Assembly (NCBI RefSeq): GCF_040054535.1
Contig: NC_090780.1
Location: forward strand, 11,064,501-11,128,500
DNA: 64,000 nt
DNA from: Antennarius striatus
Lineage: Eukaryota; Chordata; Actinopteri; Lophiiformes; Antennariidae
Direction of reading: 5' to 3'
The position numbers and the translations under genes are program-made. The number at the start of each line of letters is the position of its first letter. The first letter of the stretch is position 1. Positions 46,872 to 58,460 of the stretch are shown here, piece after piece. The notes beneath the pieces are model-generated. The model did not search any database. It worked only from the letters and a program-made list of their open reading frames with translations, and had not been told where the DNA came from.

Positions 46872-49800
46872 ATGCCACCTAAGAGAGAAGCAGGGACTAA
46901 TCCCACACAACCAGCAGTCAAGATGATAAAAATTGGCACCCATCACGAATTTGGCTGTGATTCAGTGGACGATAAGTACACGCTGGCCGAAGAATCAAAC
47001 TTTTCAACATTTCCCAACAATGAGGTCAGATGTCTTCATTTAACCGTGCATGCAAAGCTACTGTTTATCAGATTACTATTCATGCATTTTTTCCCCCCCT
47101 CATTTGATAGCATGAAACTATTGAATTTGATGAAGAAAACGTTTCAAGTCCAGGCATCAGAACAGACACCATCAGCCTCCTCATGAAGATAGAACAGCTG
47201 CAGGCACAACTCAAATATGAGCGCAGATGCAGGATATTGGCAGAAAACGAGTTGAGAGAGCTGAAAGGTGGGTGGAAAAAAGAGGGTTAACAATAAGTAA
47301 TATGCTAAAAATGTCAGCTCCAAAACCATCTAAGTTTTATGCAGTATGTGACTCAATACAATCATAGCCAGCATAGGGATGTAGGACAGGCCCTCTGCAA
47401 AAATATTCCTAAATTGTGGAGTATTCAATCATGCAAATAGGATTGTTAGCTTACTATTAAGATACAGTGCTATTAAACAAATGTTATATATGTTATATGT
47501 TGTAGCTATTACTATTAAGCCTATGTTATATATGTTCGGTGGACTCTGATTTTGTTTTAGACCAAAACAGCCTAGTTTTTTCTCCTCCTCCTCCTCCTCC
47601 TCGTCCTCCTCGTCATCCTCCTCCTCCTCCTCCTCCTCCTCCTCCTTCTTCTTCTTCCAGCTTTTCCCTTCAGGGGTCGCCACAGCGAATCAGTTGCCTC
47701 TATCTAACCCTGTCTTCTGCATCCTCTTCTCTCACACCAACTACCTTCATGTCCTCTTTCACTACATCCATAAACCTCCTCTTTGGTCTTCCTCTAGGCC
47801 TCCTGCCTGGCAGTTCAAAACTCCGCATCCTTCTACCAATATATTCACTATCTCTCCACTGGACATGTCCAAAAAATCTCAGTTTAGCCTCTCTCACTTC
47901 ATCTTCAAAACCTCTAACATGTGCTGTCCCTCTGATGTACTCATTCCTGATCCTATCCATCCTGGTCAGTTCCAAAGATAACCTTCATCTCTGCTACCTC
48001 CAGCTCTGTCTCCTGTCTTTTCCTCAGTTACACTGTCTCTAGACCAAACAACATTGCTGATCTCAGCACAGTTTTGTACACCTTTCCTTTCATTTAAGCT
48101 GTAACTCTTCTATCACACATCACACCTGACACTTTTCTCTATCCGTTCCGTCCTGCCTGTACACACATCTTCACACTCTCGATTACTCTGGACTGTTGAC
48201 CCTAAGTTCTTAAAATCCTCCACCGTCCTGATCTCTTCTCACTGTAACATCACTCTTCCACATGGGTCCCTCTCATTCACACACATGATAGATAGATAGA
48301 TTGATTGATTGACTGATTGATACTTTGTTAATCCCGGAGGAAATTGCACATATCCACTGCTCAGGCATACATAATGAATAAATACTGGATAAACACTAGG
48401 AGAAAAAGAAACACTGACACCACAAGACATACACTACTCCTCTCAGTGATCTTGGGCAATGTCAACTCACTGCCGAACAAGATCGATGAGCTGGCTGCTC
48501 GAGAGAGTCAGCGGATCTACCGTGAGTGCAGCATGCTCATGCTAACAGAGACATGGCTAACAGATGCTATACCGGATGCTAACGTGGAACTGCGAGATTT
48601 CACTGCGATGACAGCGGACAGAGACACAAAGGCATGTGGAAAAAGCAAAAAGGTGGGGGACTCTACACCAACAGCTGCTGGTGTAACCCCGGCCATGTTT
48701 CAGTGAAGGCGGTTGTATGTTGCCTTAATCTGGAGCTGCTAGCCGTTAGCATACGGCCATACTATTTACCCCAGGAGTTCAGTAACGTGATCTCCCTCTG
48801 TTTACATCCCTCCATTGGCTAACGCAGCCGCTGCATGTAAGAAGATCATCAGTGTTGTTGCACAGCTGCAGACCAAACATCCTGAAGCCTTCATGATTAT
48901 TTCCGGAGAGTTTAATCATGTCACCCTGGACACTGGCCTGGCTACTTTCCACCAGGTTGTTAACTACCACACAAGGAAGAACAGGACCATTGACCTACTG
49001 TACATCAATGTTAAAGAGGCGTACAGTCACCGCCCAGCCTCCACTGGGGAAGTCAGACCACAACCTGGTGTATGTTCAGACCCAGTACACCCCCCTGGTC
49101 CAAAGGCAGGCAGTCTCTACACGTACCATCAGGAGATGGACTCCTGAAGCAGAGGAGGCTCTCAGAGACTGCTACAACATCACGGACTGCGACGTACTGC
49201 TGGGCGGACATGGCGAGGACATCGATAGGATGACCCACTGTCTCATGGACTATTTAAACTTCTGTGTAGATGTGGTCGCCCCCACCAAGACAGTTCGGTG
49301 TTATCCAAATAGCAAGCCATGGCTAACACAGGACATCAAGGATGTCCTCAACAGGAAAAAGAAGGCCTTCAGGACAAAGGATAAGGAGGAGATGAAAAAA
49401 ACACAGAGAGAGGTTAGACGCTGCATAAAGGAGGCCAAGGACGAATACAGGAGGAAGGTGGAGCAGCTGTTGAGCACCAACAGCATGAGGGACATCTGGG
49501 AAGGTGTGAGAAACAGCACTGGACACAAAGGCAGGACCAGAACAGAGGAGGGAGGGGTGCAGAGGGCCAACATCCTGATCGACTTTTTCAATAGGTTCAA
49601 CCAGGCTCCCCCGCCCCACCCCCTGCCACCCTCAACCCTCACAACCTCAGCAGCAGCTCACCAGCCTCACCCCTATCCCATGGCCTTCTTCCCCCTTCCA
49701 CAGCAGCAAAGTGGTTTTGCTGCTGTGTAATTTGTATATTCTTTTTATTTGGTGGGTTATTTATTATTCTCTCTATCTGGTGTGTTATTTATTACTCTTT

Positions 49801-52800
49801 CTATTTGGTGTTGGCATTAACTTCTGTGTGTCTTCTCTTTCTGTGTACTGACTGTGCTGTGTGTAATGTGATGGAGAAATTAATTTCCCTGATGGAACCT
49901 CCTGAAAGGAGTCCTACTCTCTCTCTACTCTACACTAACAGACACACACAGCACTGACAGGACATATACTAAACTAAAATATAAACAGTATAAAATACAA
50001 TAAATAATTTAATAAATAATGACCTCGCCGCCGTTCCCCAGCTCCTCCTGAGAGAGTCATTGTACCCTCTGATGGCACGGGGTACAAAAGAGGACCTCAG
50101 CCTGTCTGTGCAGGCGCTGTGTGACAGCAATCTGCCGCTGAAGGTGCTTCTCTGCTGGGAGAAGGTGGGGTGCAGGGGGTTGCTGGTGTTATCCATGATA
50201 GCCCTGATTTTAGACATGGTCCCGCTCTCCAGAAGCGTCTCCAGAGTCCAGGCTCTGCCCGACCACTGAGCCTGCTCTGTGGATGAGTCTGTCAAGACGG
50301 TCAATGTCTCTTTTCCTGGCCCCAACACCCCAACACACTATGGCGTATGACAGCACACTGGAAATGACAGACTGATAGAATATGAGAAGGAGCTCAGGAC
50401 AGATGTTGAACGAAGCCAGCCTCCTCAGGAAGTACATCCTGCCCTGCCCCATGTACTGTCTTACGGCGGCTAACCTTCATTGCTGTCCTTTCCACGACAA
50501 ACCTCCACTTCTCTAGCTTATCCTCCACCTGTTCCCTGCTCTCACTTCTGATCACAATGTCATCTGCAAACATCATAGTCCATGGATATATATCTAACCT
50601 CGTCTGTCAGCTTGTCCATCACCATAGCGAACAAGAAGGGGCTCAGAGCTGATCCCTGATGCTGTCCAACCTCCACCTTGAACTCCTCTGTCACACCTAC
50701 AGCACACCTCACCACTGTCTTACAGTCCTCATACATGTCCTGCACCCCTCTAACATACTTCTCTGTCACTCCTGATTTCCTCATACAATACTGCAGTTCC
50801 TCTCTGGGCACTGTCATAAGCTTTCTCCAGATCTACTAAAACACAATGCAGCTCTGTTTGGCCTTCTCTGTACTTCTCTATCAACATCCTCAAAGCAAAT
50901 ACTGCATCTGTAGTACTCTTTTTTGGCATGAAACCATACTGCTGCTCACAAATGCTCACTTCTGCCCTTAGTCTACCTTCCACTACTCTTTCCCATAACT
51001 TCATTGTATGGGTCATCGGCTTTATTCCTCTGTAGTTGCCACAACTCTGCACATCTCCCTTGTTCTTAAAAATGGGAACCAGCACACTTCTCCTCCATTC
51101 TTCAGGCATCTTCTCACTATCTAAGATCCTGTTGAACAACCCAGTCAGAAACTCTACTGCCACCTCTCCTAGACACTTCCAAACCTCCCTCCCTCCCTCC
51201 CTCCCTCCCTCCCTCCCTCCCTCCCTCCCTCCCTCCCTCCCTTCACCTGTTTCCTGCATCAACATGTCCATTGAAGTCTTCACCAATGACAACTCTCTTA
51301 CTTCTAGGTATGCTCTGCATTACTTCATCAAAGTCCAACCAGAATTTCTCCTCCTCCAGCTTATATCCTACCTGTGGAGCATACACACTGACAATATTGA
51401 ACATCAGACCTTCGATTTCTAGCTTCATGCTATCTGACACTTTTTTTTTTACCTCCAGGACATTCCTAACAAACCCCTCCTTCAAGATAAATCCTACTCC
51501 ATTTCTCTTCCCACCTACACCATGATAGAACAGCTTGAACCTTGCTCTTAAACTTCTAACCTTGCTACCTGTCCACCTCGTCTCCTGGACACACATTATG
51601 TCTACCTTCCTTCTCTGCATCATGCCAACCAACACTCTACCTTTTTCTGTCATAGTTCCAACATTCACGTCCCTACTCAGTCCTATACTCTTGGCGTTCC
51701 TCTTCTCTCTCCTCCTATGAACACACTTTCCTCCTCTCCTTCTTCGACCAACAAAACAACTTAGTGTCTATAGCTTGGTATATTGTATTTCTATATAAAT
51801 AAAATAATTTGCAGTAAATTTAATTGTTCCAGTTACACAATTGTTTCAATTTTATTGTTCCAGTTAGGTCAGAAAACAAAATTCATAATATTTTTTTAAA
51901 ATTTACAAATTCACTGAAATAGAATAGAATGATTAGATATATAGAATGATTTTGAAAGACTTTAGCGGACTAAATAACAATAGTTGTTGAAAATCCTCAA
52001 AATAAAACTCAGACCAAAATACAAGGTGATCAAAATATTGAACGGTTAAATGAAAAGCTAGATTAAAAATGGAGTGAACCTACTTTTATGCAATGATTTA
52101 TATACTTAATTAAGAAATGTGCTGTATTCCTACCTGCCTAAAATGATGTAACACTTTTCACAGAGATGAACACACTGATGATGCAGATGAGGCACACAGC
52201 ACATGAACTGAGAGTCACTCTGGATCATGTGCTCCAAGGGGGTGAGGGACCAGTTGCACCAGAAAATTCTCAGCATGAAGCCATTTCTTGCTTAAATGAC
52301 ATTGAGGCAGCCGTAGAACAAGTTAATAATCTTCAAGAGGTAAGAACTACGGAACAGTTTTGGAAATATAACCCAGCACATCTTTTTAGAGTAACAGGGC
52401 TGGTTTTATGTAATTTATATTCCGTTCTGACATTTTGATCAGATTCAAGTTGAGATTATCCAATAGCTGCAGTGTTCTCGTCTGCGTGCGTCCTTGCGTC
52501 TTTTACGCACAACTTTTGATGGTGATGCACGATTGTCAGACAGCGTGCGTCCCAGGGATGCAAGCTTTAAATGATTACAATTTAAAACAAATCGATGCTT
52601 CCTTTTTCCTTTATATAATATTGGGAAAAAATGCACTTCCAAAAAGTATTCACAATTTATCCATTTCTTCACTTAAATTTGAACCCGGAAATCACCATTA
52701 TGTCTCGCGCAAGACTCACCTGCGGGATTCAGCCCAATTAAAATCGACTTGCATCGAGAATAACGGCATAACGACGTCTGCTCATTTTGCACGCAGCACT

Positions 52801-54302
52801 GAGGTAGCGTCAGATTATTCTTATATTATCACCATGCTTCAGAAAAAAACCCCAAATGACAATCAGTGCTTTTTTGGATAAAAATTCATCAGAAATTTAT
52901 GAAAACAGACAAGACACAGATATTTCTGTGGATAGTAAGAATGAAGAGGCAGAAGAAGACAAACAAAAACCGGCAAAATCTGAGCATTTATACACCACTG
53001 GACGAAATTGTTTCCATGGGTGAGGCACGTTGATCGCTATGGAAAATGCTACAGGTATTGCGAGGTATGCGCACAACACAATTCAGTCAATGTTATGCAC
53101 ATAACATTTTAAAAGTTGAGAATTGGATGGCTGCTGAAGATATACCCTTCAACAAGTTTAAAACTTTCATTGAACTTATGCATGACATTGGTGTACCTGA
53201 TGTGGATCTCCTTAAACAACAAAACATGCATTATGACTCGTACGTCACAGAAAGCCAACTTTTGGATAGTTTGGCCGAAGTCGCAGAGAGAGTTAATTGA
53301 AAAAATTCAGGCGTCTCTGGTATAAAGCATCCTTAGAGACGAGTCAACAGACGTAACAAATGTAAAGAGGTTAGTTCTCTATGCTCAAATAATTTACTCT
53401 GATACAATATTTCTAAAACTTCTTTTTTTAAAGAATAACTACCAGACTTTAACATTTTGATAAAAAATAATATAATTTATAATTTTTTTCTTTTTACTTA
53501 AACAGTTAAGACATTATTAATAATATCATTAAAATTAACAGATTGTTTAGTTTTTATATTGTACTATTTGCTAAACTAAATCCTTGCATACGGCTTTTAC
53601 CATATATTTTGTTAATACCGTACTTTTGGGATGCATAGGCATCATGCTGGGATGCACAAATTTTTGTTGCAGCGCATCCCAGGGATGCAATACTTTCTTG
53701 CGGTAAAATGAACTCTGTAGCTGTCATTTGGTGTTTATGCATATCAGTGTTTGTCTTTATTGTGTTTTTTACTTTTTGCCATCAGGAGGATCACAGCTTC
53801 TTGTACCTCTCTGAGAATCTTCGAGTACCAAAAAATCTTTATGAGCGAATTGCAGAAATCGCAGACTACAAGAAGTACACGTCAGCACTGCTGATGATAC
53901 TGTTTGACAGAGAAACATTGGCCACACATTCTCTTCAGGGTCGAAGGAACACCTTTACAGGAGAAGATTGTCCCAAACCTCAACTCCCTCCTGATATCTT
54001 GAGAAGTATTATTGGTAAGATAGTATAACTTGATTTTAAGGACAAAATATTCTTAAAAAGTGGAGAATTAAAGTTTTATCTTTTTATTTTCTTCTCCAGA
54101 TCATGTAGCAGTCAAGTTCGGCGTTGATAGCAGTCAAATTAAAACTGCCATCCGTACAAAGCTGAACAATGAAGACAAGCTATTAAAGAAAAGACTGGGT
54201 TTGGTTAAAACTGAGAACAAATCTGTCATTGATCAAGGCTTTTCCCAAGATGCTTCACTTCTGCCTGAAAATGGAGGATTGAGAAATGATTCCCAATTGT
54301 AG
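46872..54302 (+). CDS. coiled-coil and BEN-domain protein (BEND5/BEND6-like)
   Basis: Five coding exons join in frame: 46872-47024, 47111-47267, 52164-52339, 53786-54014, 54100-54302, giving 305 aa. A non-coding first exon probably ends at 46569 (GGCCAG|GTGAGC), with the ATG-containing exon starting at 46856. The N-terminus is basic (MPPKREAGTN). Residues about 70-105 form a coiled coil (ISLLMKIEQLQAQLKYERRC then LAENELRELK), and a second helical stretch covers the third exon. Residues about 185-275 look like a BEN domain: YKKYTSALLMILFDRETLAT, HSLQGRRN, then DHVAVKFGVDSSQIKTAIRT and KLNNEDKLLKKRLG. BEN domains bind DNA or chromatin factors, so a nuclear regulatory role is inferred. Which BEND paralogue this is I cannot decide. 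Two introns are swollen by transposons: RTE copy B in the 4.9-kb intron and a hAT relic in the 1.4-kb intron. AATAAA at 54879-54884 ends the 3' UTR. Confidence 0.85.
47560..47657. repeat. (CTC)n / (CTT)n trinucleotide array
   Basis: A pyrimidine array of CTC units grading into CTT units, directly at the 3' end of RTE copy B (minus strand). Copy C also ends in a short (GAA)n run, so the array probably grew from the LINE tail. It produces spurious Pro-rich and Glu-rich frames. Confidence 0.92.
48287..48365 (-). mobile_element. 3' tail of the minus-strand CR1/Rex1-like LINE
   Basis: On the minus strand the sequence reads GTGCAATTTCCTCCGGGATT then AACAAAGTATC and AATC/ATCT tetranucleotides, the same terminus as at 41485-41527. 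It adjoins the resumed RTE copy B at 48286, marking the 3' edge of the insertion. Confidence 0.75.
48370..49925 (+). mobile_element. CR1/Rex1-like LINE, internally deleted, nested
   Basis: A + strand endonuclease region: GNVNSLPNKIDELAA, LMLTETWLTDAIPDANVEL, MIISGEFNHV-x-LDTGLATFHQ, then SDHNLVYVQTQY. After it come Lys/Arg-rich NRKKKAFRTKDKEEMKKTQR and IDFFNRFNQAPPPHP. The RT domain is absent. The sequence passes at about 49730 into a 3' UTR ending TTAATTTCCCTGATGGAACC and a CT-rich run. It is opposite in orientation to the LINE it interrupts. Confidence 0.75.
49930..50450 (-). mobile_element. CR1/Rex1-like LINE 3' portion inserted in RTE copy B
   Basis: The minus-strand frame reads YFLRRLASFNICPELLLIFY then SYAIVCWGVGARKRDIDRLD, followed in another frame by LRSSFVPRAIRGYNDSLR, the C-terminus of a CR1/Rex-type LINE. 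The matching 3' terminus (CCTCCGGGATTAACAAAGTATC plus tetranucleotides) lies at 48287-48365. The element is therefore split by the + strand insertion at about 48370-49925. The RTE sequence resumes at 50451 and 48286 with only a 3-4 bp overlap (CATG). Confidence 0.75.
51187..51241. repeat. (CCCT)n microsatellite bridging a LINE deletion
   Basis: A pure run of CCCT units, about 55 bp, placed exactly between the endonuclease and RT parts of RTE copy B, where about 1 kb is missing relative to copies A and C. Confidence 0.95.
52470..53717 (+). mobile_element. hAT transposon relic with degraded transposase
   Basis: In an intron of the BEN-domain gene. A + strand frame near 53010-53080 reads WVRHVDRYGKCYRYCEVC, a zinc-finger-like stretch (C-x2-C). 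Near 53325-53400 another reads RDESTDVTNVKRLVLYAQII, the DESTD motif typical of hAT transposases. Stops and frameshifts separate them. The ends CAGTGTTC (52470) and GAACTCTG (53717) are imperfect inverted repeats flanked by the shared hexamer TAGCTG (52464-52469 and 53718-53723). Palindromes of the form GCRTCCCAGGGATGC lie near both ends. The boundaries are tentative; the hAT nature is well supported by DESTD. Confidence 0.7.
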
Positions 54303-54900
54303 CCTTTTTAAATCTGTTTTAGTCTGTTGGTCACTAGTATTGTGTATCATAGAAATATGTGAGAGATTGCCTTTTTTACTCAACAGCTACGTAATTCCTG
54401 CTTGAAGTTCTTTTTTTAGCATTCATTAGAAATCTTATTTTTACATCACAACTGTCTCTCGTGATCAAAAAGTGTGAAAGCTAAAACGGTGACTGATCTT
54501 AGGCCACATGCAGGAAATACTGGTGAAATAATAACCCTGTGTTCTAATTTAATTATAGGTAGAGAGTGACTGTGTCTAAAAAACTGGTTTGTGAAGTCAG
54601 TCTTTATTACATATTTATTGTGACTTCAATCAGCACACATTTATGTGTCTGAAAGTAGGATGTGCGAACATATGTAAGTCTTAGAGATGTTATTTGTACC
54701 ATGTTGTGCATTACACCGAGTGATAAATTACTTTCCTGCATTGCCAAATATAAGTGATAATTAATCTTCCTGTTTGACAATATTCCATCACATCGGTTTG
54801 TTTGCTCTTAATCTTGTAAAGGGGCCAATAATATTTTGAAACTGTTATTTTAGTTTGAGCCTGTTCTTGAATCAGCATAATAAAAGTACACAGTGCTTTT
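54303..54900 (+). other. 3' UTR of the BEN-domain gene
   Basis: Follows the TAG at 54300-54302. The first canonical AATAAA in a plausible context is at 54879-54884. No repeats or frames of note. Confidence 0.5.
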
Positions 54901-57195
54901 ATGGAATTGGATTCTAATTTTTCCAGCTACCAAGAGATGTCAGCACTGAGCCCTAGTTCATGCTCATCTGCATGTAATAACTTTTCAAGAGTACAGAACT
55001 GTAAAATAAGGTTTATGTTACTTAAAAAGTTCAAAATACATTGAAACCCAGTGAAGAGCAAAAATTCTATTCAAAAACTTTTTTTTTAAAAATCAAGTGA
55101 GACAAGCCAAGACTTCAGTGTCTGACTAATCACTGGGGTGCATGTCATAGATGCGGGCATGACATTCACTGCCATATACTTACATGACATGGTTAAAGCC
55201 GGTGGGAGATTGTTAGAGTAAGTCATCTTATTTTGAAAGATGTGACAGGAAACAGTGATTTCTGGCTCCTCCCCCACCTTTCACACAAATCACTTGTGCT
55301 GATTCTGGAGAGCCACAGCACATCACCTGCCTCTGGTGGAGCAGACCTCCCTGGGGACCCTGCCTTCAGGCTTTATCAAAGTTTTCACATCGGTCTCAGG
55401 GTATCTGTGAGGTGGACCGGCACACTGTCAACTGAAAATGATGCCTGAGTCTGAAGTTTTGAAAGGACTTAGGTAAGAGTTATTGCCATGATGTGAACAT
55501 AGTCAACTTTATCAAATTTTCTGGAGGAGCTGCTTTGTTTTGTCATGGTAAGTAGTCCAGATGATAATGATTGGCTTTTTTTCAGCGAGTATAAAATAAT
55601 GGTAATACTGCCAATGTACTACTGTAGTTAATTTTTTTTTAAGTGTAGCTCATAAGCTTTTCTAATTGATTGACTGATAAGGCTCTTAGTAAAATGTTAG
55701 TCTGAAATTAAAAGAGACAACACCAAGAATTTGCATTTGTATTATTGTATGATTTATATTATACCGAGTATGGGAATGAGTCAGATAGGTGATTAGAGTT
55801 GAAAAAAATATCAGGTTAATGTTTCTATCATAATTCAGTGCAAAACATCCTGAATGTAGCAGATGATTCTACAATCCAATAGTTTTGTATAATTTCAATC
55901 ACAAATTCATAACATTCATTGACAAGAGCTTCAAGACCTTTAAGTACACTTCCAGAGAGCTGGTGACATTGATAACCAGCATTTTCCGACAAATAATAAA
56001 TACAGTTCTTGATTCTTAACAAGCAGACAATATGATTACGACCAGACAAAACCAAAGTGTGATGTAATGACACAAAGACTCGCGGTTTCTCATGTTAACA
56101 TTTTTGGTTGACGTTTAAGATGGAATGTGATAAACCTCCCAATCCTGGGTTTCAACAATATCAGTATACTAATTCCATTAAAATGTTGTTTTAGCAATGA
56201 TGGAGATGAACTGAAATTCTACCAAAATGTTTAACTGTTTACCACATTTTCAGCATCCAGTAAAATCTCCTAAATCTAAGATAAAAGCATATCTACGTAA
56301 TTTCATTCAATTGGTTATTAACATAATTTATGAAAGTCATCAAAGAGTAGGACTATGGGGTTCCCCTCTGCAGGATAAAATTCTCTGGAATTAAATGACC
56401 TGCATAATTCCTCCATTTTCATGATAATACAGATAAATAATTTTCTAATGGTAATGTCTTTTTTATTTTTAAGTAGAAAAATTATTACAGAAGTGAAATT
56501 CCCTGAATGTTTCTGTTGAATTATGATTGCAAAATGTTCCAGAGAACTAATTACACTATAAAAAAATTAGCTGAAAAAGATCATCCTCCTAAAATGTAAA
56601 ATGTGGACTTAAAGATGCTACATATGCTGTGCAGCAAATGCAACATGATAGAAAATTAGGACACCCTCAAATAATATGCACTACAATCTACATGTACTCA
56701 TCCTTCCTGGGAATGAATGTGGCTTGCCAATAGCTGTCCTCCAGAGATGATTACAGCAGGGGAGCTTCAGCACATCACTGAAAATAAGCAAACACTTGTA
56801 TTTAGGGCACAGCAGTCGCTGTAGCCATGCATTTAAAACCTGACTGTGATTACCAGCACAGAATAGTAGAGGGGTGTATGGGCACAACAATTCAAGAGTA
56901 TACAGAAAGAAGAAAAAGAAGGTTTTTAGTTTATCTAACGCTCAGTTACAATCACAATATCCAGTATACTCAGCCAGTGCTTTCTGGTGGTTTTAAATAA
57001 GAAATTATGCATGGATCAGGGGTCAAACCTGTCCTCATGAGAGGTTTTCTCTTTGAAGATGCGGTGTGGGAAGGTGTTCAGTGCATCCAGGTTCCTGCTG
57101 CTTGGTTAAAATGAGCAAACTGATTATAGTTCATTTCAAAAGGATGCACGGATGAAGTGGGTGTTCAGCATGAATTATTCCTACTGATCATGTAT
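54901..57195. other. intergenic, no gene seen
   Basis: AT-rich DNA between the BEN-domain gene and the GA-rich block. Open frames are short with no domains. No RNA genes or clear repeats were recognised. Confidence 0.45.
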
Positions 57196-57201
57196 CTCCC
57201 T

Positions 57202-57255
<54 letters not shown>
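57202..57255. repeat. (GA)n microsatellite
   Basis: A dinucleotide run of about 54 bp with one AA interruption. Confidence 0.95.
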
Positions 57256-57259
<4 letters not shown>

Positions 57260-57569
57260 ATTTTAACATTTAAAAGAACATTTATTCATATGAGCCAAAA
57301 TACAAGATAACCACATTGACACAAAATCCAAGAGATTCATGTAAAAAGGAATTCCCATCTCAAAAACAAACAATGGTAGAATTTTTAACAGTACAGTATT
57401 GTGTGTTTCCTGAACAAAGAAAACATCTAACATTTTAACTTTTATCAAACTAAAAACAGACGGTCTTGTCTCCAAGCAGACAATATTCAAAAAACAACTA
57501 ATTGTTCTCCAATGTTCTCTTGTTCTCTTTTTTTAAAACTTTTCTCATTAGTTCCTCTTTGTTCGTAAG

Positions 57570-57572
<3 letters not shown>

Positions 57573-57645
<73 letters not shown>

Positions 57646-57648
57646 AGG

Positions 57649-57679
<31 letters not shown>

Positions 57680-57718
57680 AGAGAGAGAGAGAGAGAGAGA
57701 GGGAGGGAGGGAGGGAGG

Positions 57719-57816
<98 letters not shown>
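57573..57816. repeat. long (GA)n / (GGGA)n purine tract
   Basis: About 244 bp of uninterrupted purine on the + strand apart from one C near the end. It mixes GA units with GGGA clusters and lies directly beside a LINE 3' terminus at 57817-58006. Such mirror-like purine tracts can form triplex DNA; that is inference. Confidence 0.95.
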
Positions 57817-58006
57817 TCCGCGGCTGGGTCACGGGGGCAACACTGTCAGTAAGGATGCTCATACGTCCCCCTCCCCAGACACCTCCTCCAGCTCCTCCGG
57901 GAGGAGCCCAAGGCATTGCCAGGCCAGCCAAGAGACAAAGTCCCTGTAGTGTTTCCTAGGTCTTCCTTGAGGTCTCCTCCCGGTAGGACATGCCCAGAAC
58001 ACCTCC
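57817..58006 (-). mobile_element. LINE 3'-terminal coding fragment
   Basis: The minus-strand frame reads CPTGRRPQGRPRKHYRDFVS then WLAWQCLGLLPEELEEVSGE and, after a stop, ASLLTVLPP. This is the C-terminal pattern of a fish LINE ORF2 (GRPRGRPRxxWRDYVS-type). The fragment is short. It is followed in its own orientation by a CT-rich tract, the complement of the GA array. Confidence 0.7.
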
Positions 58007-58423
58007 CCAATAATCACATTGACACAAAATCCAAAGAGATTCGCATAAAGAAGATTTTCAATAATACTGGGTGTTTTCTGAATAAAGAAACATCTAACCT
58101 TTTAACATTTATCAAACTAAAAAAAACACAAAAAATTTAAAAAACAACAACTACCCGTTCTCCATAATCATCTCTTCTACAATCATGTATTTTACTTTTT
58201 TCCTTAGTTTTTTCAATCTATAAAACTCTTGGTCTGTAAAAACTGGTTCACCACTTGTTTTAGTTTTCATATAAAAGCTGACGCTATCCAGGAACATGTT
58301 GATGTCAGGAATTTTTTTTTAAACTTTTGCCCTCGAACCTTTTGTGTCTTGCAGGAATTTTTTGATCTTTTGCAAATCATATTTTGCTGTTACAGCCTCT
58401 TTCTGACTGTTGAGAGGGGGGGG

Positions 58424-58460
<37 letters not shown>

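Larger units (their letters stand above)
47645..51752 (-). mobile_element. RTE-like LINE, copy B (5'-truncated, deleted, interrupted)
   Basis: Read on the minus strand, the endonuclease region is at 51752-51243 (DIMCVQETRWTGSK, GEDFNGHVDAG). An array of GGGA units (51241-51187) replaces the following roughly 1 kb. The RT region runs 51186-50451 (EVWKCLGEVAVEF, LVDLEKAYDSA, and an intact FADD box near 50565). A 2.16-kb insertion occupies 48287-50450. The C-terminal part resumes (RGFEDEVREAKLRFFGHV, LPGRRPRGRPKRRFMDV) down to GCTGTGGCGACCCCTGAAGG near 47670. The copy lies in the intron of the BEN-domain gene, antisense to it, and is not functional. Confidence 0.9.

Noticed and set aside
47539-48042. 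Proline-rich open frame on the + strand
   Set aside because: It is the complement of RTE copy B's C-terminal region fused to the CTC array.
48287-50450. Twin-priming (5' inversion) of a single LINE insertion
   Set aside because: The inverted segment lies between the 3' UTR and 3' tail of the minus-strand copy, not at its 5' end, so a second insertion is the simpler reading.
57502-57931. Arg/Glu-rich and Leu/Ser-rich open frames
   Set aside because: Both are translations of the (GA)n purine tract; the only coding signal is the LINE fragment at 57817-58006.
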